Positions 9,901-15,792 of a stretch of 59,085 bases of DNA are shown here, piece after piece. The stretch comes from UBA11524 sp034104265 (lineage in GTDB: Bacteria; Bacillota; Clostridia; Christensenellales; Aristaeellaceae). The position numbers and the translations under genes were made by a program. The stretch lies in NCBI GenBank assembly GCA_034104265.1, contig JAXEEE010000118.1:1-59085 (forward strand), in the 5' to 3' direction. The notes under the pieces are model-generated. The model saw only the letters and a list, made by a program, of their open reading frames with translations, did no database searches and was not told the DNA's origin. Position 1 is the stretch's first letter; each line of letters begins with the position of its first letter.

Positions 9901-10475
9901 AGCCGGAAACCATCGTCATGCCCCTGCGCCTGAGCGAGTTGCCGCAGAAGCCCGCCTTCATGCAGGAAAAGCAGATCACCGGTGCGGAGCGTGGCACGCT
10001 GATCCACCGGGCGCTGTCGCTGCTGGATTTGGATGGGCTGCGGGCTTCCACCGACCTGGACGGGGCCGTCCGGGAGCAGATCGACGGTATGATCCGTCGG
10101 GGGTGCTTCACCATCGAGGAGGGCTTCCTGCTGGACGCGGGGAGCATGGTGCGCTTCCTCCGCAGCGACCTGGGGCAGCGGATGCTTGCCAGCCATGACG
10201 TTCGCAGCGAGTGGAGCTTCAACTACCTTATGGACGAAGAGGGCACCCTGCTTCAGGGCGTCATCGACTGCGCCTTCGAGGAGAACGGCTGCTGGGTGCT
10301 GGCGGATTACAAGACGGACAGGATTCTGGATGAGTCTGCCTTCGTGGAGCGGTACACCATGCAGCTGAACTGGTACGCCCGGGCGCTGGAGGCCATCACG
10401 GGGCGGAGGGTCAGCGAAATGTGGCTGTATGCGCTGACGAAGGGCAGGGCTTATCCTGTCGAACGAAGAAGGTAG
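6975..10475 (+). CDS. addA: ATP-dependent helicase/nuclease subunit A (AddA)
   Basis: AddA is the UvrD-like helicase-nuclease subunit of the AddAB end-resection enzyme, the RecBCD counterpart. Seen in the 1166-residue product: Walker A SAAAGSGKT (residues 23-31), motif Ia FTRAAAAEM, motif II FVDECQD (Cys in place of the usual Tyr/Phe), GDVKQSIYRFRRAEP, TIHKSKGLEFPVVF, VAMTRAREQL and a C-terminal RecB-type nuclease motif GVID...ADYKTD. GTG 6975 is chosen because AAGGAGG lies just upstream; an ATG at 6906 lies inside parS with no Shine-Dalgarno. addB, usually adjacent, is absent from the window. The gene carries an internal parS and a DnaA-box cluster. Confidence 0.93.
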   Translation: MATRWMQEQQQAIQARNHTILVSAAAGSGKTAVLVERIVTLLKEGFRLNRMLIVTFTRAAAAEMRQRLNQRLLKELHSDPDVMGQALDDLECTEISTIHAFCQKVLRNNFEAVGIDPLSRVAETKQTESLFEQAFRDAMNELLEEEDNADFQAFAAAFSQRDIHDMTDQLYEFLMSLPQPFDWLDQKVSQVQAEDWAQHPWYQVLVQQARRQLQGMQVLLDSQARMFDLPDAVDQLHVTWEQDAKACRALMASAQGEPYALREALATFSMVRAAACRGLTDGQKQWQKQYKALRDEIKDMVKECAASLRLDEDKLNREFGVIQQHLKGLASLVKRVHLRFSESKQAMSYLDFSDLEQMTMTVLSQPAYRQSLQEEYDHIFVDECQDVSAVQDAILQSIHGENSCMFMVGDVKQSIYRFRRAEPTLFLKRMLTYSDDPTAPERRIFLQKNFRSRTAVLEGTNLVFRQLMRRSVTELDYTDGEALIPGRCTENDPPVEIHLVQQPEGGVSGEIAAEVQVIVSRIRELLTTRFDDGGTLRPYQYRDMVILLPKVAGVGSAMAQLLEEQGVPVFFDGTESYFNLAEITAMTALLQVLDNPRQDVPLMAVLKQTPFHLTDSDLADIRLCRTGRDVPFHEAYEACCEGDTSLSEKCRVSRETLAKWRFMSEVMRLPDFLWYLVRETGLYAACGALPEGELRQANLRMLCQRGAEFEQNGGYTLSGFLQQLAEQKSSGDERSAKMLGENENLVRIMTIHKSKGLEFPVVFCARMSGKLHLPRRGGLLMHSRLGVCLPYVNRSLNIRRDTMADAAFEIQRLLDEKAEKARLLYVAMTRAREQLIMIGCVPEDGKLLWQMPESDYRILAADSMLDWVLQAVSTKDNPHLSTGFPQAANPCKIKVWGDLHPQAVDKNKVIHSLEEWLNTTLSGDAGDKLGILWQGMYEAHAAAPLKTSVTSLARKDVLKDPLPLTDADEDSESKRQPETIVMPLRLSELPQKPAFMQEKQITGAERGTLIHRALSLLDLDGLRASTDLDGAVREQIDGMIRRGCFTIEEGFLLDAGSMVRFLRSDLGQRMLASHDVRSEWSFNYLMDEEGTLLQGVIDCAFEENGCWVLADYKTDRILDESAFVERYTMQLNWYARALEAITGRRVSEMWLYALTKGRAYPVERRR
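8927..8942. promoter_or_regulatory. parS: parS site 2 (perfect, inside addA)
   Basis: A second exact TGTTTCACGTGAAACA lies within the addA coding sequence, where it encodes part of CRVSRETLA. Perfect retention inside a coding frame points to selection for ParB binding rather than chance. Confidence 0.93.
9602..9757. promoter_or_regulatory. DnaA-box cluster inside addA
   Basis: Seven box-like 9-mers fall in 156 bp of coding sequence: CAATCCACA 9602-9610, TTGTCCACA 9612-9620, CTTTCCACA 9623-9631, TCATCCACA 9671-9679, TGTGGATAA 9683-9691, TTATCCACA 9700-9708 and TGGGGATAA 9749-9757. Two are perfect boxes in opposite orientations. The codons here are AT-richer than the rest of the gene. The encoded stretch lies in a variable linker before the nuclease domain, where the DNA signal could be kept without damaging the enzyme. 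Confidence 0.75.
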
Positions 10476-10478
10476 GAG

Positions 10479-11300
10479 ATGTTTCACGTGGAACAAAGGC
10501 GAATGGACTATCATCTGCACACAGTGCATTCCTTTGACGGGGAGCAGTCCATGGACGAGCTGTGCGCCGATATGGTCAGCAAGGGCGTACAGGAAATCTG
10601 CCTGACGGAGCACATCGAGCCGGGGCATCCGGGCGAGGGGGTGGACGTGCCGCCCATCTGGGATGTGTGGTTCATGGAAATCGACGCCATGCGGCGCAAG
10701 TACCCCACGCTGACCATCCGGGCCGGGGTGGAAATCGGCGACAACGCCCCCCTGCGGGATCAGATCAAGGCTGATCTGGATCGACTGCCCCTGGACTTCC
10801 GCCTGCTGAGCCTGCACCTGGTGGACGGCGTGGACTGCTACGACGTGGACAGGTTTTTCGCCGGAAAAACCCGCGCCCAGGCCTATCGGGCCTATGCGGA
10901 GGCCAAGGCGGAATCCATCCTGGCCTGGGAGGAATTCGACAGCGTGGCTCATATCGGCTATGTGGCCAAGTATTCCGCCTACACCGGGGAGGATCGGCCC
11001 CTGCGCTACGCGGACGCGCCGGATGCCTTCGACGCCATCCTGCGGCATATCATCCGCCTGGACAAGTGTCTGGAGATCAACACCTCCGGCTATGGCGCCA
11101 CGGGGGACATCATCCCCCACCCAAGCATTGTTCAGCGGTACATCGACCTGGGGGGCGAATGCTTCACCTTCGGCTCGGACAGCCACAGCACCGCCCGAAA
11201 TTACGCGGATATCGAGCGGGCGAAGGCACAGGTGCGCGCCCTGGGCGGAAAATACCAGGCAGGATACAGAAAACGAAAAAAATTCATTCAGAACATTTGA
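10479..11300 (+). CDS. PHP-domain phosphoesterase (histidinol-phosphatase HisJ family)
   Basis: The 273-residue PHP-fold metal-dependent phosphoesterase resembles HisJ-type histidinol-phosphatases. Metal-ligand motifs are visible in order: DYHLHTVHS near the N-terminus, TEHIEP, VEIGDN, LSLHLVDG, SVAHIGY and FGSDSHS. No other his gene is nearby, so the substrate is uncertain. The ATG at 10479 follows AAGAAGG; an alternative ATG is at 10503, directly before the metal motif. The first codons coincide with a near-perfect parS site. The gene starts 3 bp after addA stops. The next promoter overlaps its stop codon. Confidence 0.82.
   Translation: MFHVEQRRMDYHLHTVHSFDGEQSMDELCADMVSKGVQEICLTEHIEPGHPGEGVDVPPIWDVWFMEIDAMRRKYPTLTIRAGVEIGDNAPLRDQIKADLDRLPLDFRLLSLHLVDGVDCYDVDRFFAGKTRAQAYRAYAEAKAESILAWEEFDSVAHIGYVAKYSAYTGEDRPLRYADAPDAFDAILRHIIRLDKCLEINTSGYGATGDIIPHPSIVQRYIDLGGECFTFGSDSHSTARNYADIERAKAQVRALGGKYQAGYRKRKKFIQNI
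10480..10495. promoter_or_regulatory. parS: parS site 3 (one mismatch, over a start codon)
   Basis: TGTTTCACGTGGAACA differs from the parS consensus at one base. It overlaps the start codon and first residues (MFHVEQ) of the PHP gene. Confidence 0.8.
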
Positions 11301-11325
11301 CAAACTATGCAGAATGGTATAAAAT
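11297..11325 (+). promoter_or_regulatory. Consensus promoter for the phosphodiesterase gene
   Basis: TTGACA at 11297-11302 and TAAAAT at 11320-11325 (within TATAAAAT) have a 17-bp spacer. The -35 overlaps the stop codon of the PHP gene. Transcription should start near 11332 and give a leader of about 125 nt. Confidence 0.85.
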
Positions 11326-11331
11326 AGCGAG

Positions 11332-11446
11332 GTCATGGATGAAACCCATCCATGTTTACGATAGAGAAGCAATGTCAAACCCGCCGTTGCAGGCCGGCAC
11401 AGCCCCTGCGACGGTGCAGGAGACGGGCTTCTCTATTCTTTTTCCG
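11332..11446 (+). ncRNA. Structured 5' leader with terminator-like stem (riboswitch candidate)
   Basis: The leader can form CATGGATG/CATCCATG near its 5' end. Next is a 10-bp stem ATAGAGAAGC (11361-11370) with GCTTCTCTAT (11427-11436), followed directly by TCTTTTT. Inside this stem is a second 10-bp hairpin with one G-U pair, CCGTTGCAGG (11384-11393) with CCTGCGACGG (11405-11414). The long-range stem plus U-run looks like an intrinsic terminator just before the ribosome binding site at 11447. I do not recognise a known riboswitch class in it. Confidence 0.5.
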
Positions 11447-11458
11447 GAGGAAAATGGA

Positions 11459-12670
11459 ATGCGCAGGATGGTTGTGCTTTCGCTGGACGCGATGTTTGAC
11501 AGGGATCTGGCGTGCTATGCCGGGGATTCCTTCCTTGCCCGGTGGCTGGAGCAGGCTGCGGTCTGCACGCGGGTGAAGACGGTCTTCCCTGCCCTGACCT
11601 ACCCGGCCCACACCACGCTGATCACCGGCTGTGACCCGGCGGATCACGGCATCGGGCAGAATCAGCCCTTTCAGCCGGATACGGAAGCGCCCATGAGGGC
11701 CTGGTACTGGGACGCCAGGGACGTCCGCCGGGAGAGCCTGCTGGGCGCGGTGAAGCGGGAGGGCGGCCGGTGCGCGTCCATCCTGTGGCCGGTGACGGGG
11801 AAGCATCCCGCGGTGCGGTGGGGCTTCCCGGAGGTGCTGGCCCTGCCGGGGGAAAACCAGGTGCTGAAAATGCTCTCCTACGGCACGCCGGGGTGGGTGC
11901 TGAAAATGGAGCTGAAGCACGGCCGGGAGCGGAAGAGCATTCATGAGCCGGATCTGTCGGACTACGCGGTGATCCTGGCGGAGGATCTGATCCGCCATCA
12001 GCAGCCGGAGCTGACGCTGGTACATCTGGTGGATCTGGACGAGATGCGCCATCATCACGGGGTGGACAGCCCGGAGGCTCATCAGGCCATGGCCCGGAAC
12101 GAAGCCCGGGTGGAGCGGGTCTGGCGGGCCATGCAGGAAACCCCCGGCATGGAGGACGCGCTGCTGGTGCTGGTCAGCGACCACGGCCAGGCGGATGTGT
12201 CGAAGACCGTGTGCCTGGGGGACGCGTTGGAGAAAGCGGGTCTGGCGGGCACGGCCCGGGTGCAGTCCAATGGCATGAGCGCCTACTTGTTCGGGGAGCA
12301 GCCGGGGGCCGGAAAGGCGGAGGCGTTCCTGCGGGCGCAGGGTGAGCGGCTGGGCGTGTCCCACGTGTACAGCCGGGCGGAGCTGGACGCGCTGGGCTGC
12401 ATTGACGGTCCGGCCTTCGCCGTGGAGGCCGCGCAGGACGTGGTGTTTTCCGACGGGCTGCCCCAGGCCAAGCGGGAAAAGGCTACCCATGGCTTCGGCC
12501 CGGGACATCCGGCGGAAAACTGCCTGCTGGCCGTCCGGGGCCGTGGGATCAGGCCATGCCTGCTGGACAGCATGCCCATGCGGGACGTGGCGCCCACGCT
12601 GGCGGGGCTGATGGGCGTCAGCCTCCCCCAGGCACAGGGCAGGGATCGCAGCGGTATGGTGCTTTTGTGA
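11459..12670 (+). CDS. Type I phosphodiesterase / nucleotide pyrophosphatase family protein
   Basis: The 403-residue protein belongs to the alkaline phosphatase superfamily, nucleotide pyrophosphatase/phosphodiesterase branch, which hydrolyses phosphate mono- or diesters with two zinc ions. Metal and nucleophile motifs are visible: SLDAMFD, PALTYPAHTTLITG (Thr nucleophile), DLDEMRHHHG, VSDHGQAD and a late GPGHPAEN histidine. There is no signal peptide, so it should act in the cytoplasm. ATG 11459 is chosen for GGAGG at 11447-11451; the frame stays open upstream through the preceding gene. Natural substrate unknown. The structured leader suggests regulated expression. Confidence 0.85.
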   Translation: MRRMVVLSLDAMFDRDLACYAGDSFLARWLEQAAVCTRVKTVFPALTYPAHTTLITGCDPADHGIGQNQPFQPDTEAPMRAWYWDARDVRRESLLGAVKREGGRCASILWPVTGKHPAVRWGFPEVLALPGENQVLKMLSYGTPGWVLKMELKHGRERKSIHEPDLSDYAVILAEDLIRHQQPELTLVHLVDLDEMRHHHGVDSPEAHQAMARNEARVERVWRAMQETPGMEDALLVLVSDHGQADVSKTVCLGDALEKAGLAGTARVQSNGMSAYLFGEQPGAGKAEAFLRAQGERLGVSHVYSRAELDALGCIDGPAFAVEAAQDVVFSDGLPQAKREKATHGFGPGHPAENCLLAVRGRGIRPCLLDSMPMRDVAPTLAGLMGVSLPQAQGRDRSGMVLL

Positions 12671-12761
12671 CAATCATGGTGGAAAAGTGGGTGTAAAAGC
12701 ATAGAATTTCGGGAATTTTGGACGAAAAATGGTTTTAGAGTGTGAAACAAGCCCAAAAAAT

Positions 12762-12790
12762 TTGACAAAAAGGGTTTTCCGTGGCATAAT
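12762..12790 (+). promoter_or_regulatory. Consensus promoter for the MBL-fold gene
   Basis: TTGACA at 12762-12767 and CATAAT at 12785-12790 are spaced by 17 bp. The upstream 12671-12760 stretch is AT-rich and holds nothing else recognisable. Confidence 0.85.
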
Positions 12791-12796
12791 GACGGA

Positions 12797-12930
12797 GATG
12801 AGCTGCCTTGTAATCCATCGCCTGCCACTCGGGCGATTTTGATATAGATGAGCCGGCGCCCCCGGCTCCCATGCCGCAGAAGGGCCGTATTCTGCCGGTA
12901 TATCATGATTAGGCGTGTGCATGCCTTTTT
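12797..12930 (+). ncRNA. Structured 5' leader (three-way junction candidate)
   Basis: The predicted transcript contains GATATA...TATATC as an outer stem (about 12840-12903). It encloses two hairpins, GAGCCGG-cgccc-CCGGCTC and GCAGAA-gggccgta-TTCTGC. Upstream is ATCGCC...GGCGAT with a T run; downstream is AGGC...GCCT followed by six T just before the ribosome binding site. The layout resembles a junction-type regulatory RNA with a terminator. It does not carry the conserved loops of purine, TPP, SAM, FMN or cobalamin riboswitches as far as I can see. Confidence 0.45.
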
Positions 12931-12947
12931 TGGAGGTGCTCATTTCC

Positions 12948-13832
12948 TTGACAACGTTCATGAATCTGACGTATTACCACCACAGCGGCTTTTCCGCAGC
13001 CGTGGACGACATCCTGCTGGTGTTCGACTACTGGCTGGGGGAGCATCGTGAGCTGCCGGCAGACAGGCGGATCAATGAGGATATGCTCCGCCGCTTCCGG
13101 GAGGTATACGTGTTCATCAGCCATGAGCATCCGGATCACATGGATCCCGAGGTGTTCGAGTGGCGGAAAATCGTGCCGGTGACCTACGTGGTGTCCATGG
13201 ACATGCCCATCGGCACCCGGGGCAAGCGCATGGCCCCCGGAGACGAGCTGACCCTCTCCCAGCGGGTGAAGGTGAAGGCCTTCGGCTCCACGGATCTGGG
13301 GGTGTCCTTCCTGGTGGATGTGTGCGGGATTCGCCTGTTCCACGCGGGAGACCTGAACTTCTGGCACTGGCGGGAGGAATCCACCGTGAAGGAGATCGAG
13401 GAGGCCGAGGAGGCCTTCCGGCAGGCGGTGGATCCCATCATGAAGGAGGACATCGACGTGGCCTTCTTCCCGGTGGATCCCCGGCAGGGGCGGCTGTTCG
13501 ACGCGGGGGCGAACTACTTCATCATGTCGGTGAAGCCAAGGCTGCTGATCCCCATGCACTTCTGGGGCCGGGCGGAGATCGCCGTGGAGTTTGCCCGGCG
13601 CAGCCGCTGCCGCCAGACCGAGGTGCTGGCCATGACCCGCCCCGGCGAGCAGATCCGCGTGGAAACGGACGACCAGGGCTACATGACTGTGCATCTGCTG
13701 AGCATTCCGGAGCCTGCGCCCTCCCTGCGCACGGCGGAGGACGCTTCCAGGCAGACGGAGGTTGCCCTGAACAGCTACGACGGTTCCGATCCCTTCGCGG
13801 AGACCGACCTGCCTGTGAAAATGGACGAATAA
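12948..13832 (+). CDS. MBL-fold metallo-hydrolase (UlaG-like)
   Basis: The 294-residue metallo-beta-lactamase-fold hydrolase carries the HxHxDH motif as SHEHPDHMD, a later LFHAGDLNFWHW metal-site segment and a C-terminal LLIPMHFWG histidine. These fit the UlaG / beta-lactamase-like group of cytoplasmic hydrolases. The substrate is not evident. TTG 12948 is chosen because GGAGGTG ends 9 bp upstream; ATG 12960 (four residues shorter) is the alternative but is too far from the ribosome binding site. A terminator follows. It is preceded by a consensus promoter and a structured leader. Confidence 0.82.
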   Translation: MTTFMNLTYYHHSGFSAAVDDILLVFDYWLGEHRELPADRRINEDMLRRFREVYVFISHEHPDHMDPEVFEWRKIVPVTYVVSMDMPIGTRGKRMAPGDELTLSQRVKVKAFGSTDLGVSFLVDVCGIRLFHAGDLNFWHWREESTVKEIEEAEEAFRQAVDPIMKEDIDVAFFPVDPRQGRLFDAGANYFIMSVKPRLLIPMHFWGRAEIAVEFARRSRCRQTEVLAMTRPGEQIRVETDDQGYMTVHLLSIPEPAPSLRTAEDASRQTEVALNSYDGSDPFAETDLPVKMDE

Positions 13833-13839
13833 GTCCTAC

Positions 13840-13871
13840 AGGCCGCCTGACGTGCTGTCGGGCGGCCTTTT
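13840..13871 (+). terminator. Intrinsic terminator
   Basis: GGCCGCC (13841-13847) pairs with GGCGGCC (13861-13867), followed by TTTT. Confidence 0.8.
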
Positions 13872-13925
13872 CAGCGGAAAAACGGAAGGAAAACAGTATT
13901 TTTTTCCCCGGCAGGGCATCATCCC

Positions 13926-13954
13926 TTGACAACCCGGCAAGGATATCGTATGAT
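13926..13954 (+). promoter_or_regulatory. Promoter of the DUF1858 gene
   Basis: TTGACA at 13926-13931 and TATGAT at 13949-13954 with a 17-bp spacer. Confidence 0.8.
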
Positions 13955-13995
13955 CAAGGATGGAACAACCCCTGAAACAGAAAGGATCGATCAAC

Positions 13996-14199
13996 ATGAC
14001 GATTGATAAGACGATGTCCATTGGCGAGGTGCTTCGCCTGGATATGGGTACCGCCCGGATCATGATGGAGTTTGGCATGCACTGCCTGGGCTGCCCCCAC
14101 GCCACTGCCGAGTCCCTGGAGGACGCCTGCGCCGCCCATGGCTCCGACGTGACGGAGCTGGTCAACCGGCTGAACGCCTACTTTGCCGAGAAGGCCTGA
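13996..14199 (+). CDS. DUF1858 / hybrid-cluster-associated redox disulfide protein
   Basis: This 67-residue cytoplasmic protein matches the DUF1858 family. Members contain a paired-cysteine motif and often accompany hybrid cluster protein or nitrogen/redox-stress genes. The motif MHCLGCPH (CxxC) lies mid-protein, after a helical segment MSIGEVLRLDMGTARIMMEFG typical of the family. The ATG at 13996 follows AAAGGA. It has its own promoter and terminator and so is monocistronic. No hybrid cluster protein gene is in the window; the closest redox neighbour is the ferritin-like gene 300 bp downstream. Confidence 0.82.
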   Translation: MTIDKTMSIGEVLRLDMGTARIMMEFGMHCLGCPHATAESLEDACAAHGSDVTELVNRLNAYFAEKA

Positions 14200-14200
14200 G

Positions 14201-14455
14201 TTATCCACAGGGTGGGACTCCTTCCAAGCCGGGAGGAGTCCTTTTTGCACCGGGGACAGGCAATGCCGGAAAAGTCCGCAAACCCTTGCGTTGTAAGGCT
14301 TTGCTGCCTGTATACCCCCCTGCGGAACAATCACCAGCCCCTGTGGAAAACTTGTGAATTATGTGGATAAACTGCATGTGCAGTCACTATGCAATCCACA
14401 TGAACTGCCTATGCTGTGCATAAGTCGGCATTTTCTGTGGATGAAATGGGGATAA
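14201..14455. promoter_or_regulatory. DnaA-box cluster, intergenic
   Basis: The gap between the DUF1858 and ferritin-like genes contains TTATCCACA 14201-14209, TGTGGAAAA 14342-14350, TGTGGATAA 14362-14370, CAATCCACA 14392-14400, TGTGCATAA 14415-14423, TGTGGATGA 14436-14444 and TGGGGATAA 14447-14455. Three fit the TTATnCACA consensus exactly. A further TGTGGATAA is at 15033-15041, after the ferritin-like gene. No unwinding element is obvious beside them, so this looks like a regulatory DnaA-binding cluster rather than a second origin. Confidence 0.75.
14215..14246 (+). terminator. Intrinsic terminator after the DUF1858 gene
   Basis: GGACTCCT (14215-14222) pairs with AGGAGTCC (14234-14241), followed by TTTTT. 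Confidence 0.85.
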
Positions 14456-14497
14456 GTTGTGAACAGGCTGTGCAATGGCAGCCGAAGGAGGCATCCT

Positions 14498-14980
14498 ATG
14501 GTCGTGCGGAATGAACAGCAGGCCCTGACGGTGGCTGTGGAGATGGAAAAGCGCGTCATCCGCATCTATGAGCGGGCCCTGATGATTGCGGATGATCTGC
14601 AGGTGAAGCAAGGCATCCGCGATATCATTCAGGAAGAAAATGAGCATTTGCAGCGCTTTTATGAAATGAAGGCGGCCTGCCCTGCCCTCTCCGAGCAGGA
14701 GGACAGGCTGCTGATTCAGGCCATCAGCGCGGAGATTCTCTTTCCCGGCGGCGTGATGGAGCTGGAACGTGCCACGGGGCTGGACACGCTGGAGGGCCTG
14801 TACCGCTTCGCCGCGGAAAGCGAGTATGACGCGATGATCAAGTTCGCCGATTATGCTGACAAGTGCGAGAGCCAGGACGTGCGGGAAGCCTTCCTGTCCA
14901 TCGCCCGGGAGGAGGCCGTCCACTACGCCCGCCTGAAGGAAAAGGTGGACGAAGCCGCCGCCAGCGCCGCCAACGTATAA
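14498..14980 (+). CDS. Ferritin-like / rubrerythrin-type diiron protein
   Basis: The 160-residue, mostly helical protein carries the pattern of a ferritin-like four-helix bundle: ME..VIRIYERA on the first helix, QEENEHLQRF (ExxH) on the second, ESEYDAMIKFADYA on the third and REEAVHYARL (ExxH) on the fourth. That spacing fits a diiron site as in rubrerythrins, which reduce peroxide in anaerobes. No C-terminal rubredoxin domain is present, so an external electron donor would be needed. ATG 14498 follows AAGGAGG at ideal distance. Its promoter region is the DnaA-box cluster, so DnaA binding might influence it. Confidence 0.8.
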   Translation: MVVRNEQQALTVAVEMEKRVIRIYERALMIADDLQVKQGIRDIIQEENEHLQRFYEMKAACPALSEQEDRLLIQAISAEILFPGGVMELERATGLDTLEGLYRFAAESEYDAMIKFADYADKCESQDVREAFLSIAREEAVHYARLKEKVDEAAASAANV

Positions 14981-14986
14981 GGAAGA

Positions 14987-15014
14987 AAGCCTCCCCGGGC
15001 ATGGGGAGGCTTTT
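14987..15014 (+). terminator. Intrinsic terminator
   Basis: AAGCCTCCCC pairs with GGGGAGGCTT around a GGGCAT loop and is followed by T residues. Confidence 0.85.
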
Positions 15015-15064
15015 CCTTTGCAGGGGATGGGCTGTGGATAACCTGCGCCTTCCCTGCCCCGCAG

Positions 15065-15104
15065 AAAAACCTCCCCGATGCGCCGAATATGCCGGGGAGG
15101 TTTT
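15065..15104 (-). terminator. Intrinsic terminator, minus strand
   Basis: ACCTCCCCG (15069-15077) and CGGGGAGGT (15093-15101) form the stem. T runs flank it on both strands, so it can serve both the minus-strand gene ending at 15118 and rightward transcripts. Confidence 0.75.
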
Positions 15105-15117
15105 GTCATGCATGATA

Positions 15118-15723
15118 TCACTTGTTCATAACCGGGCCGGAAGCCATGGCGGTCAGGTCAAGGCCGGCATAGCAGCTGTGCCGGGACGCCTGTTCCGCAA
15201 GCCCCTCCAGGGTCATGTCAAAGAGCGGGGGCGTTGTCTGCATCAGGCGGGTGATCTGCTTCATTCGCAGGAGGTACAGCGAAACCCTTGCGATCAGCGC
15301 GGCTGCGGCAATCAGGGCGGCAGCCATCAGCGGCAGGGTGACGGTCATCTCGGAGAAGTAGAAGATGAACGGCATGGCGATCACCGCGATCACGAGTACA
15401 TTGGTCAGCAGGGTGAAGTTCATCCTGGCCCAGGGCTCCCTGCCGGAGCAGTGGGGACAGGCGCAGCTGAGCTTCGCCCGGGCCAGGGCGCGGCTGCTGC
15501 CCCCGCGGATCAGCCCGTCCGTCAGATTGTCCATGGCCGCCTGATTCATTTCATCGGCATGGGCCTGACGGGCTGCTACGCCGCGCTTTGTGAAGGTTCC
15601 CCTGTCATTGTAGCCGGATGCGACCTGAAGGGGAATCATCTGCAAAACGCCCCTGCCGCAGCCTGAGCAGCGGTACAGCGACAGCATATTTCTTTTCCGG
15701 GTGAGGGTATACTGCTTGTACAT
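15118..15723 (-). CDS. Membrane protein with zinc-ribbon-like cysteines, function unknown
   Basis: I do not recognise this 201-residue protein. It has an N-terminal CSGCG motif and a later CACPHC motif that together could form a zinc ribbon. Two adjacent hydrophobic stretches follow (about residues 105-150), then a polar C-terminal tail. The predicted topology is a cytosolic zinc-binding domain on a small two-helix membrane anchor. The start is the ATG at 15723, after AAGGTG on the minus strand; an upstream in-frame ATG at 15780 lies inside the promoter. It lies downstream of the amylase on the same strand but has its own promoter. Confidence 0.6.
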   Translation of the reverse strand: MYKQYTLTRKRNMLSLYRCSGCGRGVLQMIPLQVASGYNDRGTFTKRGVAARQAHADEMNQAAMDNLTDGLIRGGSSRALARAKLSCACPHCSGREPWARMNFTLLTNVLVIAVIAMPFIFYFSEMTVTLPLMAAALIAAAALIARVSLYLLRMKQITRLMQTTPPLFDMTLEGLAEQASRHSCYAGLDLTAMASGPVMNK

Positions 15724-15756
15724 GGAAGCCACGCACCTTTCCGTGATGATGGGAAA

Positions 15757-15785
15757 AGCATAGCACAGAAGAAGCATCATGTAAA
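15757..15785 (-). promoter_or_regulatory. Promoter of the zinc-ribbon membrane protein
   Basis: On the minus strand TTTACA (15780-15785) and TATGCT (15757-15762) are separated by 17 bp, just after the amylase stop codon. Confidence 0.6.
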
Positions 15786-15792
15786 GCGGAAA

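Noticed and set aside
14201..14455. A second replication origin
   Set aside because: DnaA boxes are present but no trio or AT-rich unwinding element and no replication gene adjoin them.
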